Shown in pieces: positions 1 to 9,718 of a stretch of 64,000 nucleotides of DNA; the first letter of the stretch is position 1, and each line of letters starts with the position of its first letter. The notes beneath the pieces were generated by a model, which saw only the letters and a list, made by a program, of their open reading frames with translations, searched no databases and was not told the DNA's origin. The DNA comes from Actinobacteria bacterium 69-20 (GTDB taxonomy: Bacteria; Actinomycetota; Actinomycetes; Mycobacteriales; Nakamurellaceae): contig MKSW01000009.1 in assembly GCA_001897425.1 (NCBI GenBank), positions 39,955 to 103,954 on the forward strand, in the 5' to 3' direction. Position numbers and translations under genes: made by a program.

Positions 1-673
1 CGAATGGGCCGGTGCCTATCGGATCCTTATCGATGGTCGACAGAGCACTCATCTTCATCATCTTGATCCAGACGATCGCACTCGGGAACAACGCGTTGGG
101 CGCCTTGAGCGTGAAGGTAACAGTGTTAGGTTCGGTTGCCTTCACGGACTCTATCGTGGCGATCTTGTTGGCTTCCTGGGTCGCCGTCGTGGGCTTGAGG
201 TAGTACTCAAACGTGTCCACGACATCCTGGGCGGTGAAGGCGCTTCCGTCCGAGAACGTGACGCCGTCGCGCAGCGTGAATGTCCAGGTCTTCTGATCGT
301 CGGAAGCCTTCCAGGACGTGGCAAGATCGGGTACCACCTTACCGTCCTGATCGGTCTTCGTCAGGCCGTTCCACAACAGTGGAAACAGGATCTCCTCCGC
401 GGCGAAGGTGCGGATCGCGGGATTGAGTTGCGGGATCCCCCCTGCTTCGCCGACCGTGATACTTCCGCCGGAAACGGGAGTCTCGGTGGGCGTGGCGGCA
501 GCCGTATCACTACTACCGCCCGATGGCGTGGTTGAACTGTTCTGGTTTGCCGTGTCAGACGAGCTCGAACCGCCTGATGTTGTCGTACTGCCCCCGGAAC
601 CGCCCGACGAGCAGGCGGCCAGCACCATGGCGGCGCTGAGCAGGGTTGCGATGAGGGCCTTGCGGTGTCGCAT
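1..673 (-). CDS. Family-5 ABC transporter solute-binding lipoprotein (partial, N-terminal 224 residues)
   Basis: Extracellular lipoprotein that captures substrate for a dipeptide/oligopeptide/opine-type ABC importer. The reading frame runs from an ATG at 673, behind a good AGGAAGG ribosome site, off the left edge of the window, so the C-terminal half is missing. Residues 1-21 form a lipoprotein signal peptide with lipobox LAAC (Cys21). A Ser/Gly/Thr-rich linker follows to about residue 70. Then comes typical SBP_bac_5 sequence with SGGSITVGE, LRDGVTFSDGSAFTAQDV and a closing IGTGPF. It lies 56 bp downstream of the aminotransferase gene on the same strand and may be co-transcribed with it. The substrate cannot be read from the fragment. 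Confidence 0.9.
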   Translation of the reverse strand, partial: MRHRKALIATLLSAAMVLAACSSGGSGGSTTTSGGSSSSDTANQNSSTTPSGGSSDTAAATPTETPVSGGSITVGEAGGIPQLNPAIRTFAAEEILFPLLWNGLTKTDQDGKVVPDLATSWKASDDQKTWTFTLRDGVTFSDGSAFTAQDVVDTFEYYLKPTTATQEANKIATIESVKATEPNTVTFTLKAPNALFPSAIVWIKMMKMSALSTIDKDPIGTGPF

Positions 674-729
674 GGTTGGTCCTTCCTAGCGGTGAGAAAT
701 GCCGAGGTAGTCCACGGTCGATGACCGCG

Positions 730-2100
730 TTAACGCGTTATGGCGTCCGCAGAAATGCCCCCCATAGTGGAGGCGTTCCTTGCGGTGACACGGTTCGTGG
801 CGGCTGCGGCTATCGCCCTTTCGGCCGCCTGCAGGTATCTGTCGATGTCGTCGTCGGTATGGGCGTAGCTGATGTGGCTGCGCTTCAAATTGAGGGGCAG
901 CTCGAAAAAGCCGTCTTGCAACAGGTTTCGCCGGTAGCCGACGAACATGCCGGTGTCGTTCGGCAGCAGATCCGAGTAGTTGCGTGGCTCGTCTCCCGGC
1001 ATGAAGTACGTGACGAACACCGATCCGTACCCCGTCACCACCGCCTGCACATCCAGCCGGCGGCAGATCTCGGCCAGCCCGGCTCGCACCCGGTCACCGA
1101 GTCGGAAGATGTGCTCGTGAACCGGCTCGGTACGCAACTTCTCGATCGTGGCGAGCGCGGCCGACACCACCAGCGGATGGCCGTTGTACGTCCCGGCGAA
1201 GAACGCCGGCCCGCCGGGGCGGGACGAGAAGTTGTCCATGATGTCCGCGCGCCCGCCCAGGGCGCCGATGGGCACTCCGTTACCCATCGCCTTGCCCAGG
1301 GTCGTGAGATCCGGTGTCACACCGCAGATCGACTGGTATCCGCCGAGCGCGTGCCGAAAACCGGTGATGACTTCGTCGAACACCAACACCGCGCCGTGCC
1401 GGGTGCATTCGCTACGGACGGCGGCCAGGAACTCGTGCGTCGGCAGCACCGCGCCGATGTTGTGCGGGATGGGCTCGAGAATCACCGCGGCGATCTCGTC
1501 GCCCCGTTCGGCGAACAACGCGAGAAGCCCTGCGACGTCGTTGAACTCGAGAACGAGTGTGGCCGCCGTGGTGTCGGGAAGTGAACCTGCCGAGATCGGA
1601 TCCGGCTGGCCGATCCGGTCAGCCGCCGAGATGACGTTCAGGCTGACGGCGTCGTGCCATCCGTGGTAGCAGCCCTGGAACTTGACCACATAGCGCCGGC
1701 CCGTCACGGCCCGCGCAACGCGCAGCGCGTGGTACGTCGCCTCCGACCCGGTCGACGTGAGCAGAACCTTCTCGATGGAGGGCACCAGTTCGACGAGTTG
1801 CTCGGCCAGCCGAACCTCACCCGCGGTGACACCGACGCCGGCGAGGTCGGTCTGGTGCGCCGAGTCGACGATGGCGGCGACCACATCCGGGTCGTTGTGC
1901 CCGAGAAGCGGGGGCCCGAAAGCCGCGTGGAAGTCGGTGAATACGTGCCCCTCGGCGTCGGTGAACGTGCCACCCTTCGTCGACGTGATCACAAGATCTT
2001 CCAGACCGGGCACCAGTCGCTGGCCGCTGTTGACGCCGCCCGGGATCAAGACTTTCGCCTTGTCGGGCAGCGACTGCCCCCGATGATCAATCCCAGACAT
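730..2100 (-). CDS. Class III PLP aminotransferase, glutamate-1-semialdehyde aminomutase-like
   Basis: A 456-residue fold-type I PLP enzyme. Asp242 in FDEVITGFR and Lys270 in TLGKAMGNG are the expected cofactor-binding residues, and the STGSEA phosphate-binding turn is near 116-121. The start at 2100 is preferred because AGGGGA stands upstream; a longer frame reaches 2223 but crosses the divergent promoter region. The family includes HemL, but isolation from haem genes and proximity to an IclR regulator, sugar-acid enzymes and a peptide-type binding protein point to a catabolic transaminase or aminomutase. Substrate unknown. It is transcribed divergently from the IclR gene. Confidence 0.88.
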   Translation of the reverse strand: MSGIDHRGQSLPDKAKVLIPGGVNSGQRLVPGLEDLVITSTKGGTFTDAEGHVFTDFHAAFGPPLLGHNDPDVVAAIVDSAHQTDLAGVGVTAGEVRLAEQLVELVPSIEKVLLTSTGSEATYHALRVARAVTGRRYVVKFQGCYHGWHDAVSLNVISAADRIGQPDPISAGSLPDTTAATLVLEFNDVAGLLALFAERGDEIAAVILEPIPHNIGAVLPTHEFLAAVRSECTRHGAVLVFDEVITGFRHALGGYQSICGVTPDLTTLGKAMGNGVPIGALGGRADIMDNFSSRPGGPAFFAGTYNGHPLVVSAALATIEKLRTEPVHEHIFRLGDRVRAGLAEICRRLDVQAVVTGYGSVFVTYFMPGDEPRNYSDLLPNDTGMFVGYRRNLLQDGFFELPLNLKRSHISYAHTDDDIDRYLQAAERAIAAAATNRVTARNASTMGGISADAITR

Positions 2101-2265
2101 GACATCCCCTGTTCGGCTAGACAGAACGCTGTGCGGTAGTGTATAACGCATGGAGGGTTCGGGCAAGGCTTGAAATGGCGGCTTTCGCCGTGAGCACCCA
2201 AGATTAAGCACTGCCGTACTCACGGCCTCGCAGCAGATTTCGCGGATCTCGGAGGGATGACGCCG
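2101..2265. promoter_or_regulatory. Divergent promoter region between aminotransferase and IclR regulator
   Basis: This 165-bp spacer has an imperfect dyad GTTC-N9-GAAC at 2111-2127 with TGTCTAG (minus strand, 2117-2123) inside it. A second 8-bp inverted repeat, GCCGTGAG/CTCACGGC, lies at 2187-2194 and 2219-2226. Both are candidate IclR operators by position. That either is bound is an inference. Confidence 0.4.
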
Positions 2266-3111
2266 ATGTCAGCCGATACGTCGGAACCGGCCGAACGGTA
2301 CAAGGTTCACAGCGTCGCGCGCGCGCTGCACATGCTCGAAATGTTGGCCGAACCGTCCGCCGACGGCGGGCTCAGCGTGACCGAGATCGGCGAAACCGTC
2401 GGCGTGTCAAAGAGTGCCGCGTTCGCAATCCTGCAAACCCTGTTGCGCGACGGGTATGTGGCGGACAGCGGCGTCGGCCAGCACCGCCGGTACCGACTCG
2501 GACGGGCGCTAACCCGGCTCGGTGATCGCGCCCGCAGCCAGACTCCGCTGCGGGACATCGCACTTCCCGTGCTCCGCCGGCTGGCGGAGGAGCTGCGGCT
2601 GTCCGTGCGTCTGGGGGTGCTGTTGGAGGACGGCGTCGCGGTGATCGAACGCGTGGACGCGCCGGGCGGGTTGCGCATCGACCTGCGCATGGGCGACCGC
2701 GAGCTGCTGCACACCACGGCGGTCGGTAAGGCGATCCTCGCGGCCGGCACCGACCAGGAGGCCAGAGCGATGCTCGGTTCTCGCGCCCTGATACGGCGCA
2801 CGCCGCACAGCATCACCGACATCGATGCGCTCTTAGCGCATCTCGGCACCATTCGTGCGCGCGGCTACGCCGTCGATGACGAAGAGGATTACGAGGGCAT
2901 CATCTGCATCGGCGCTGCTATCCGGGACCACACGGACCGGGCGACCGCGGCGCTGAGCGTCACAACGCTGAAGGCGGGCCTCACCGCGGAGCGCCTCGCA
3001 GCCCTCGGCACCTCCTTGGTCGGCGGGGCCGCCGAGATCTCCACGGCACTCGGATTCGTGCCTCACCCGGCCGCCGCCCGCACCGGCAGCAAACGAGCGG
3101 AAGGCGCGTGA
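2266..3111 (+). CDS. IclR-family transcriptional regulator
   Basis: A one-component regulator of 281 residues. The N-terminal winged helix-turn-helix (about residues 15-75, containing LSVTEIGETVGVSKSAAFAI) is followed by an IclR effector domain (about 90-265) with the usual TAVGKAILA segment. GGAGG lies 9 nt before the ATG at 2266, whereas the earlier ATG at 2257 sits almost on top of it, so 2266 is chosen. The gene leads directly into the SDR gene (1-nt gap), so it probably governs that downstream sugar-acid unit and the divergent aminotransferase. Effector unknown. Confidence 0.9.
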   Translation: MSADTSEPAERYKVHSVARALHMLEMLAEPSADGGLSVTEIGETVGVSKSAAFAILQTLLRDGYVADSGVGQHRRYRLGRALTRLGDRARSQTPLRDIALPVLRRLAEELRLSVRLGVLLEDGVAVIERVDAPGGLRIDLRMGDRELLHTTAVGKAILAAGTDQEARAMLGSRALIRRTPHSITDIDALLAHLGTIRARGYAVDDEEDYEGIICIGAAIRDHTDRATAALSVTTLKAGLTAERLAALGTSLVGGAAEISTALGFVPHPAAARTGSKRAEGA

Positions 3112-3112
3112 G

Positions 3113-3913
3113 ATGCCAGTATCCGGAAGCGTCATCGTCACGGGAGCGGCGTCGGGGATCGGGCGCGCGGTGGCCGGCCGGCTTGCGGTGGACGGCTTCC
3201 ACGTGGTGGCCGTCGACCGCACGGCCATCGACCTGGATGCCGCCGTCGGCGCACTGAGCGATGCGGGGCTGTCGGCGACAGCAGTCGCCGGCGATGTCCG
3301 CGACCGCGAGACGCACCGGCGTGCTCGTGAGGCCGCACGCACGCACGGACCGTTGCGCGCATGGGTCGGGTGCGCCGGGATCACCCGGCTGCATGATCTC
3401 GCCGACCTGGACGAGACCGGCGTGCGAGAGGTCGTCGACATCAACCAGTTCGGGCTGCTCTGGGGTGCGAGCGAGGCCGTGGCGGAGTGGGTGTCGAGCG
3501 GCGAAACGGGTGTGGCCGTTGCGATCTCGTCGGTCCACGCCAGGCATGCCGCCGAGCGGCACCCGATCTACGAGATGACGAAGGCGGCGGCCGAGGCGCT
3601 CGTCCGAAGCATCGCCGTGACCTACGGTCGCGCCGGGATTCGCGCCGTCGCCATCGCACCGGGCGCGATCGAGACGCCCGCGCTGCGCCAATCGCTTCGA
3701 TCGGCGCCCGACCCGCAGGCCGCGGAACAGCGTCTGAAGATGTTTCCGCCCCTGGAACGGATCGGTCTGGCGACCGACGTCGCAGACGCCGTGGCGTTCG
3801 TCATCTCCGATCAAGCGAGTTACATCTCGGGCACGGTGCTCACGGTCGATGGCGGGTGGTCCGCCGTGCTCGCACGAGACGCGCCGGAGGAGTCCGCCCG
3901 CAGGCAGGCGTGA
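3113..3913 (+). CDS. Short-chain dehydrogenase/reductase (SDR)
   Basis: Classical 266-residue NAD(P)-dependent oxidoreductase. The cofactor motif GAASGIG starts near residue 11, the active-site Ser is in AISSVHA, and the Tyr153-x3-Lys157 pair is in YEMTK. The C-terminal VLTVDGGWS is typical of FabG-like enzymes. It starts 1 nt after the IclR stop with a GGAAGG site inside the IclR end, so it is operonic. Context with an acid-sugar dehydratase suggests oxidation of a sugar, sugar acid or polyol; the exact substrate is not readable. Confidence 0.9.
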   Translation: MPVSGSVIVTGAASGIGRAVAGRLAVDGFHVVAVDRTAIDLDAAVGALSDAGLSATAVAGDVRDRETHRRAREAARTHGPLRAWVGCAGITRLHDLADLDETGVREVVDINQFGLLWGASEAVAEWVSSGETGVAVAISSVHARHAAERHPIYEMTKAAAEALVRSIAVTYGRAGIRAVAIAPGAIETPALRQSLRSAPDPQAAEQRLKMFPPLERIGLATDVADAVAFVISDQASYISGTVLTVDGGWSAVLARDAPEESARRQA

Positions 3914-4000
3914 CACCTCCCGCGGAGACAGTGACGCCGCGACGCGGCCGGAACGTCACCGAAGCGATCGCCATATTCGTTACCAGGAAAGGGATGTCGC

Positions 4001-5179
4001 GTGAAGATCACCGATATTCAAGCAATCGTCTGCCATGCCCGCATGCGCAACTGGATCTTCGTCAAGGTCGTCACCGACGAGCCGGGCCTGATCGGTTGGG
4101 GTGAAGCGACCCTGGAGTGGCACACCCGCAGCGTCGTCGGTGCAATCCAGGACATCGCGGACCTCTTGATCGGTGAGGATCCGACTCGCATCGAATACCT
4201 GTGGCAGATGATGTACCGGCAACACTTCTGGCACGGCAACGGCGTGGTGCGGTCCACCGCCATCAGCGGCATCGACATCGCGCTGTGGGACATCGCGGGC
4301 AAACGACTCGGCGTTCCGTGCCACGAGTTGTGGGGCGGGCGAGTGCGCGACCACGTCCGGCTCTACTGCCACCTCGGCGGCGGGTCGATGGAGAAGTTCT
4401 ACGAGACCTCGGTGACCGATTACCAGGCATTCGGAGAGCTCGCCGCCGCCGCGGTCGACGATGGCTTCACCGCGATGAAGTCCATGGCGGTGCCGTCCAC
4501 CATGCCGATCGAGGGCACCGCGGCCGTGCGCCATGCGGAACGGTGCGTGGCCGCGATGCGCGAGGCCGTCGGCGACGACATCGATCTGATGGTCGACTGC
4601 CACGCGCGCCCGTCACCGACCATGGGTCTGCGATTTGCCAAGGCCGTCGACGACTACGGCCTGCTGTTCTTCGAGGAACCGTGCTGGCCGGAGTCGGTCC
4701 AGGGGCTGGCACGCATCAACGCGGCCACGAAGACACCGATCGCCAGCGGCGAGCGGGTGATCGGGCAGCAACAGTTCCGGGCCCTGTTCGAGGCGGCAGC
4801 CATCGATGTATGCCAGTTCGACATCACCCACGTCGGCGGGCTCACCGAGGCGCGCCGGGTGGCCGCCATGGCCGACACATACCGCATCGCGATCGCGCCG
4901 CACAACCCACAAGGGCCGGTGAGTACCGCCGCATCCCTGGAGTTCGGGTTCAGCCAACCGAACTACGTCATCTGCGAATCCGTGCACGCCGACGTGCCAT
5001 GGCGTGCCGATGTGGTCATGGACTCCCACGAGATCGTCCATGACGGCCGGTACGCCAAGCCGCACAGTCGCCCCGGTCTAGGCATCGAGATCAACGAGAA
5101 GGAAGTCGCCAAACACCCGTTCCAACCGGAACTGCTGCAGCGCGTGTTCTACCCCGACGGTGCGGTCGGCGACTGGTGA
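4001..5179 (+). CDS. Enolase-superfamily acid-sugar dehydratase (mandelate racemase/galactonate dehydratase-like)
   Basis: A 392-residue enzyme that should dehydrate an aldonic or uronic acid to a 2-keto-3-deoxy acid. It has the N-terminal capping domain and the barrel with metal-ligand segments DCHARP, FEEP and ASGERVIG, then QFDITHVGG and the C-terminal [14 protein letters not shown], closest in style to the D-galactonate dehydratase group. GTG start at 4001 with AGGAAAGGG upstream. It follows the SDR gene by 87 bp and overlaps the start of the gluconolactonase remnant, which would have supplied the lactone-opening step. Substrate assignment within this superfamily from motifs alone is unsafe. 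Confidence 0.88.
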   Translation: MKITDIQAIVCHARMRNWIFVKVVTDEPGLIGWGEATLEWHTRSVVGAIQDIADLLIGEDPTRIEYLWQMMYRQHFWHGNGVVRSTAISGIDIALWDIAGKRLGVPCHELWGGRVRDHVRLYCHLGGGSMEKFYETSVTDYQAFGELAAAAVDDGFTAMKSMAVPSTMPIEGTAAVRHAERCVAAMREAVGDDIDLMVDCHARPSPTMGLRFAKAVDDYGLLFFEEPCWPESVQGLARINAATKTPIASGERVIGQQQFRALFEAAAIDVCQFDITHVGGLTEARRVAAMADTYRIAIAPHNPQGPVSTAASLEFGFSQPNYVICESVHADVPWRADVVMDSHEIVHDGRYAKPHSRPGLGIEINEKEVAKHPFQPELLQRVFYPDGAVGDW

Positions 5180-5420
5180 TGGCGCGCCTCATCCGCGACG
5201 GCGGCATCACGGTTCTCGACAGCGATCTCACGCTGTCCAACGGCCTCGCCTGGTCAGTCGACGGTCGTCAGATGTTCAGCGTCGACACGCTGTCGCAGCG
5301 GATATTCGTCAGATATTCGTCCGCGACTACGACCCGGAAACCGGTGGGATCGGACCGTGCGACAACTTCGCGAATGCCACGAGGCACCACCCTCGTCCGA
5401 CGAACGGCATGACCGTCGCC
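5179..5420 (+). pseudogene. SMP-30/gluconolactonase remnant, frameshifted and truncated
   Basis: The ATG overlaps the dehydratase stop (TGATG). The first 50 or so codons read as an SMP-30/gluconolactonase N-terminus with SNGLAWSVDGRQMFSVDT. At 5301-5322 an 11-bp segment (GATATTCGTCA) is tandemly duplicated and shifts the frame. Deleting one copy restores RIFVRDYDPETGGIG, normal family sequence, which then fades after about 85 codons. The family is usually near 290 residues, so most of the gene is gone. DNA from about 5420 to 5657 holds no convincing gene on either strand. Confidence 0.7.
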
Positions 5421-5657
5421 TTGATCGTCATCTCGTAGATCGACGCTTCGCCGCGAAAGTGGCCGGCGCGCAGGAACATACCGGTGAGGTTGATCGAATT
5501 CACGGTGCTTTCACAACACATCTCCGCGGGCCAACAGGAACTCGTCACAGGTGCATGGCGCCGGCCGGTCGCCGCGCCCGGGCAGGATTCGTCATACTTG
5601 GGGCGCCGGCGGGTCGGCCGGCAGCATCCGTCATCCAGCGAACGGCAGTAGGTGGTC

Positions 5658-6896
5658 ATGGTTTCTCGTCAGGTACCGCGCCCGTCCGAGATCTTCGAGC
5701 TGATGAAGTTCCGCAAGCCGGACTTCAACCTGAAGCGTCGGCGCCTTCGGCGCGCGCTGACCATCTACGACCTGCGCGCGATCGCGCGGCGGCGAACCCC
5801 GCGCGCCGCGTTCGACTACACGGACGGTGCGGCGGACGGGGAGCTCAGCTTGGCCCGCGCGCGGCGCGCCTTCGAGGACGTCGAGTTCCACCCGTCGATC
5901 CTGCGGGACGTCTCGCACGTCGACATGTCCACCAGCATCTTCGGCGGGCCGTCGGCGCTGCCGTTCGGTATCGCGCCGACCGGCTTCACCAGGCTCATGC
6001 AGACCGAGGGCGAGATCGCCGGCGCGTCCGCGGCGGGTGCCGCCGGAATCCCGTTCACGCTCTCCACGCTCGGCACCACCTCGATCGAGTCGGTCAAGGC
6101 CGCAAACCCGAACGGACGCAACTGGTTCCAGCTCTACGTGATGCGCGAGCGGGAGACGTCCTACGACCTGGTGCGGCGCGCCGCGGCCAGCGGATTCGAC
6201 ACGCTCTTCTTCACCGTGGACGCGCCGATCGGCGGTGCGCGCCTGCGGGACACCCGCAACGGCTTCTCGATCCCGCCGCAGCTCACCGTCCGGACGGTGG
6301 TCGACGCGATGTGGCGGCCGTGGTGGTGGATCGACTTCCTCACTACCCCGAAGCTCGAGTTCGCCTCGCTGACCTCCACGGGCGGAACCGTGGCGGAACT
6401 GCTCAACTCGGCGATGGATCCGACCATCAGCTTCGAAGACCTGAAGATCATCCGCGGCATGTGGCCGGGGAAGATCGCCGTGAAGGGCGTGCAGACCGTC
6501 GAGGACGCGAAACACCTCGCGGATCTCGGCGTGGACGGCGTGGTGCTGTCCAACCACGGCGGGCGCCAACTCGACCGTGCGCCGATCCCGTTCCATCTGC
6601 TGCCGACGGTGGTGCGCGAGGTCGGTCGTGATGTCGAGGTCGTCATGGACACCGGAATCATGAACGGGGCCGACATTGTCGCAGCGCTCGCGGTGGGGGC
6701 GAAATTCACGCTGATCGGACGCGCTTACCTCTACGGCCTGATGGCCGGTGGCCGGGCCGGCGTCGACCGCACCATCGAGATCCTCACCGACCAGATCACC
6801 CGCACCATGAAACTGCTCCAAGTACCCACCATTGCCGAACTCGAACCACGGCACGTCACCCAACTCGAACGGCTCGTACCCCGCGCCGGGCAATAG
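5658..6896 (+). CDS. lldD: FMN-dependent L-lactate dehydrogenase (quinone)
   Basis: Oxidises L-lactate to pyruvate, passing electrons to the quinone pool from the inner face of the membrane. The 412-residue protein matches the mycobacterial LldD2 type along its length: [39 protein letters not shown] and [15 protein letters not shown]. The FMN/active-site segment is [15 protein letters not shown], with the base histidine near residue 298, then [18 protein letters not shown]. The ATG at 5658 is used; an in-frame GTG at 5652 is possible. It stands alone between the decayed gluconolactonase and a convergent hydrolase. Confidence 0.95.
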   Translation: MVSRQVPRPSEIFELMKFRKPDFNLKRRRLRRALTIYDLRAIARRRTPRAAFDYTDGAADGELSLARARRAFEDVEFHPSILRDVSHVDMSTSIFGGPSALPFGIAPTGFTRLMQTEGEIAGASAAGAAGIPFTLSTLGTTSIESVKAANPNGRNWFQLYVMRERETSYDLVRRAAASGFDTLFFTVDAPIGGARLRDTRNGFSIPPQLTVRTVVDAMWRPWWWIDFLTTPKLEFASLTSTGGTVAELLNSAMDPTISFEDLKIIRGMWPGKIAVKGVQTVEDAKHLADLGVDGVVLSNHGGRQLDRAPIPFHLLPTVVREVGRDVEVVMDTGIMNGADIVAALAVGAKFTLIGRAYLYGLMAGGRAGVDRTIEILTDQITRTMKLLQVPTIAELEPRHVTQLERLVPRAGQ

Positions 6897-7005
6897 CAGC
6901 GGATCAACCGCGCCGCCGGAGCTGCAAGCCCGCCGATCCCACCGTCCACCCCATGGCAGTTCCGGTCGTGGACTCCGCCGCCGAAAGAGGCGAGACAGCA
7001 GATGG

Positions 7006-7716
7006 TCAGGTCTGCGGGTCTGTGTGGGCAACCCAACGGAGCAGGACCTCGGTGACGATCTCCGGGGCGGCCTGAGTGACGGCGTGGCCCACGTCCGGAA
7101 TGACGTGCAACGTGGAGCCGGGCAATCGATCATGCAGCTCCTGGCTTCGTGCGCACGGAACCACACAATCGGCAGCGCCGGAGACGATCACCGTCGGGCA
7201 GTGGATCTCGGGCAGCCGGGCCCACTGGTCGGGTCGGGAGGCGATCGCGCGCTGCTGGGAAATGTAATCCAGCGGGCTACACCTTCCCAGCATCGTTACG
7301 ATGTGCGCCACCAGGGGATGGTCCGGCGGCAGCGGGTGGGCGGCGGCGATGGCCATGTCCTGGATCAGCTGAGCGAACTGGCCCGATCGGGCACGAGAAA
7401 TGCCCTCGTCCCTGGCAGTGTGCTGGATCTCGTCGTCCGCGCGGGCCGAGGTGGCCACCAGCGCGAGACCCAGGATGCGTTGCGGCGCCTGCAATGTCGC
7501 TGCGAGCGCGACGTATCCGCCCATCGAACTGCCGGCCACGGCGAAGTGGTCGGGGGCGCCGCGCAGCAGATCCTCGGCCATACTCGCGATGCTGGCCTGA
7601 CGACCGCAACGGAACACTCGCACCTCGCGACCGGTTCCGAGCGCTGCCAGCTGGCCGCCCCACACATCGTCATCGCTGATCAGCCCGGGCACCAGGATCA
7701 ACGGGGTCCGGTTCAC
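7006..7716 (-). CDS. Alpha/beta hydrolase
   Basis: A 236-residue single-domain hydrolase. The nucleophile elbow GSSMGG (Ser near residue 64), the acid in SGAADCVVP and the histidine in DVGHAV form a full catalytic triad, and LVPGL near the N-terminus forms the oxyanion loop. Its start overlaps the livM stop by 4 nt, so it is the last gene of the liv operon. It may process the imported compound, for example an ester or lactone; the substrate is unknown. Confidence 0.85.
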   Translation of the reverse strand: MNRTPLILVPGLISDDDVWGGQLAALGTGREVRVFRCGRQASIASMAEDLLRGAPDHFAVAGSSMGGYVALAATLQAPQRILGLALVATSARADDEIQHTARDEGISRARSGQFAQLIQDMAIAAAHPLPPDHPLVAHIVTMLGRCSPLDYISQQRAIASRPDQWARLPEIHCPTVIVSGAADCVVPCARSQELHDRLPGSTLHVIPDVGHAVTQAAPEIVTEVLLRWVAHTDPQT

Positions 7717-8837
7717 GGTGGGCTACTGCCGGCCGGTGCAACGGGATCGTCATCGCCGGATCTGATCGACTCGGAACTGATCGGCTCGGACGAGACGGGG
7801 ACGGCGACCGTCGACTCACCCGAGCCCGGCCGTCGCCCGGAAACCAGCCGGCCGACCCCGTCGAGCGCCTTGCCTATCAGGGCAGCGGCGCCGCCCGGCA
7901 TGACCAAGAGGATGACGATCAGTGCCGCTCCATACACGAACGCCGTCAGGGAGGGGCTGAGCGACTGTGAGTACTGCGGCAGGAACTCCAGCACCAGCCC
8001 GCCGATGATCGAGCCGTAGATGTTGTACAGCCCGCCGACCACCGCGCCGATCAGGAAGTTGATCGACATCTGTACCGGAAAGGCGTCGGATGAGACGAAT
8101 GCGATCGTCACGGTGTAGAGGCATCCTGCGACGCCCGCGAAGGCCGCGCTGATCCCGAAGGTGATCGTCTTGACGGTGGGCAGGTGGATGCCGACGGTGA
8201 TCGCGGCGATCTCGTTGTCACGGATGCCGACGATCGCTCGGCCCGTGCGACCGCGCAGGAGATTACGGGTGAGCACGAGCAGCACCATCAGGACCAGCAG
8301 CGCGAGGAAGTAGTGGAATCGATCCCTGGACAGACCCGACCACTCCGGGGCATCCAGCAGGTCCTGGGAGATCGTCATGCCCGATGATCCCCCGGTGAAG
8401 TCATTGAATCGCTTGATCACCAACGGGAACAGGAAGGCCACGGACAGCGTGAGGACCGCCAGGTAGGCGCCGCGCAACCGGAGAGCCGGAATACCGATCA
8501 ACACCCCCAGGACGAAGCACAACAGCGCGCCCACCGGCATGGTGAGCAGGAAGTGCCACCCATGGTTCTGCACCAGGATCGCGGTGGTGTAGGCGCCGAG
8601 GCCGAAAAAGGCACCGTGGCCGAGGGCGATCTGTCCGTTCATTCCGGTGAGCAGCACGATGCTCAGCGCCGCGATCGCGTAGATCAGCGCCATCGAGAGC
8701 TGGAAGGTGACGAACGAGGACAGCACGAACGGTAGGACCACCGCGGCGAGAGCGAGCACACCCATCATCGCCGTGCGCAGGGGGGAGGTAGCGAACGGGG
8801 AAACGGATGTCCCGCGTTCGCGCAGACTGATTCTCAT
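7713..8837 (-). CDS. livM: Branched-chain amino-acid-type ABC transporter permease LivM
   Basis: Inner-membrane permease of the HAAT importer family, 374 residues. About ten hydrophobic segments occupy residues 20-325, with the family stretch MNGQIALGHGAFFGLGAY and the EAA-like loop GRAIVGIRDNEIAA. The C-terminus from about 340 is a charged, Ser-rich tail outside the usual fold. The ATG at 8837 overlaps the livH stop (ATGA), showing tight coupling. Works with LivH, two ATPases and LivK. The transported compound is inferred only as an amino acid or a similar small molecule. Confidence 0.93.
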   Translation of the reverse strand: MRISLRERGTSVSPFATSPLRTAMMGVLALAAVVLPFVLSSFVTFQLSMALIYAIAALSIVLLTGMNGQIALGHGAFFGLGAYTTAILVQNHGWHFLLTMPVGALLCFVLGVLIGIPALRLRGAYLAVLTLSVAFLFPLVIKRFNDFTGGSSGMTISQDLLDAPEWSGLSRDRFHYFLALLVLMVLLVLTRNLLRGRTGRAIVGIRDNEIAAITVGIHLPTVKTITFGISAAFAGVAGCLYTVTIAFVSSDAFPVQMSINFLIGAVVGGLYNIYGSIIGGLVLEFLPQYSQSLSPSLTAFVYGAALIVILLVMPGGAAALIGKALDGVGRLVSGRRPGSGESTVAVPVSSEPISSESIRSGDDDPVAPAGSSPP

Positions 8838-9718
8838 GCCCGTGCCACCGCCCGCCTGCCGAAGAGACCTTGCGGCCGCACCAGGAGGATGCCGAACACC
8901 AACGCGAGCGGGACAGCGATCTTGAGATCGTTCCCCACGAAGTCGTACAGATAGGCGCCGGCCAGGTTCTCGGTGACGCCGATTGCCAGGCCACCGACGA
9001 CTGCGCCCAACGGGCTGTCCAAGCCCCCGACGATCACCGCGGCGAAGGCGTAGGTCAGCACCCCCAGCATCATGTTCGGTTCCAGAAAGAGCTTGGGGGC
9101 GGCGAGGGCTCCGGCCAGTGTGCCCACCATCGCCGCGAGTCCCCAGCCGATCATCTGCATTCGCCCGACGTCGATACCGGAGAGCCGCGCCGACTCGGGG
9201 TTGGAGATCGCGGCGCGCATCCCGAGTCCGAGCCTCGTGCGGTGGAACAACTGGTACAGCAGGAACCCGACGACACAGACGATGACGATCGTGCCGACGG
9301 AGGCCAACGAGAGCGAGACTCCGTGCACGGTCCAGGCAGCGACCGGGAATGGGTCGGGGAATGCCTGGATGGTGTACCCCCAGACGAGACCGGTGACTGC
9401 GTTGGTGATCATGAACAGGCCGAGGGTCACCATGATCAAGGTGAAGTGATCCTTGTTCGCCACGGGCCGGATCACCACACGCTCGATCGCTGCACCCGCG
9501 CCGAAGCCGATGACCGCCGTCGCCGCGATCGCCAGCCAGATCGGCAGCCCCCACAGGTTGAGTTGCCAGGCGAAGAATGCGGCGATCGTGGCGAGCTCGC
9601 CCTGGGCGAAATTGATGATCCCGGTGGCGCGGAAGATCAGCACCATGGCCAATCCGAGCAGGGCGTAGATCACGCCGGTGGAAACGCCGTCGACCACCTG
9701 TTGCAGGAAATAGGTCAT
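8834..9718 (-). CDS. livH: Branched-chain amino-acid-type ABC transporter permease LivH
   Basis: A 294-residue integral membrane protein with the LivH signature GVIYALLGLAMVLIFRATG near the N-terminus, INFAQGEL, and the cytoplasmic loop GLGMRAAISNPESARLSGID. It ends with the common RPQGLFGR. Start at 9718 overlaps the livF stop by 4 nt and its stop overlaps livM likewise. Forms the transmembrane pore with LivM. Confidence 0.94.
   Translation of the reverse strand: MTYFLQQVVDGVSTGVIYALLGLAMVLIFRATGIINFAQGELATIAAFFAWQLNLWGLPIWLAIAATAVIGFGAGAAIERVVIRPVANKDHFTLIMVTLGLFMITNAVTGLVWGYTIQAFPDPFPVAAWTVHGVSLSLASVGTIVIVCVVGFLLYQLFHRTRLGLGMRAAISNPESARLSGIDVGRMQMIGWGLAAMVGTLAGALAAPKLFLEPNMMLGVLTYAFAAVIVGGLDSPLGAVVGGLAIGVTENLAGAYLYDFVGNDLKIAVPLALVFGILLVRPQGLFGRRAVARA

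Noticed and set aside
676..1584. 302-codon plus-strand frame opposite the first aminotransferase
   Set aside because: Shadow frame; no domain, and the minus strand has a complete PLP enzyme.
5420..5657. SDR-like fragment on the minus strand (NLTGMFL, IYEMT)
   Set aside because: Only two short matches, no continuous similarity and no start signal; chance resemblance cannot be excluded.
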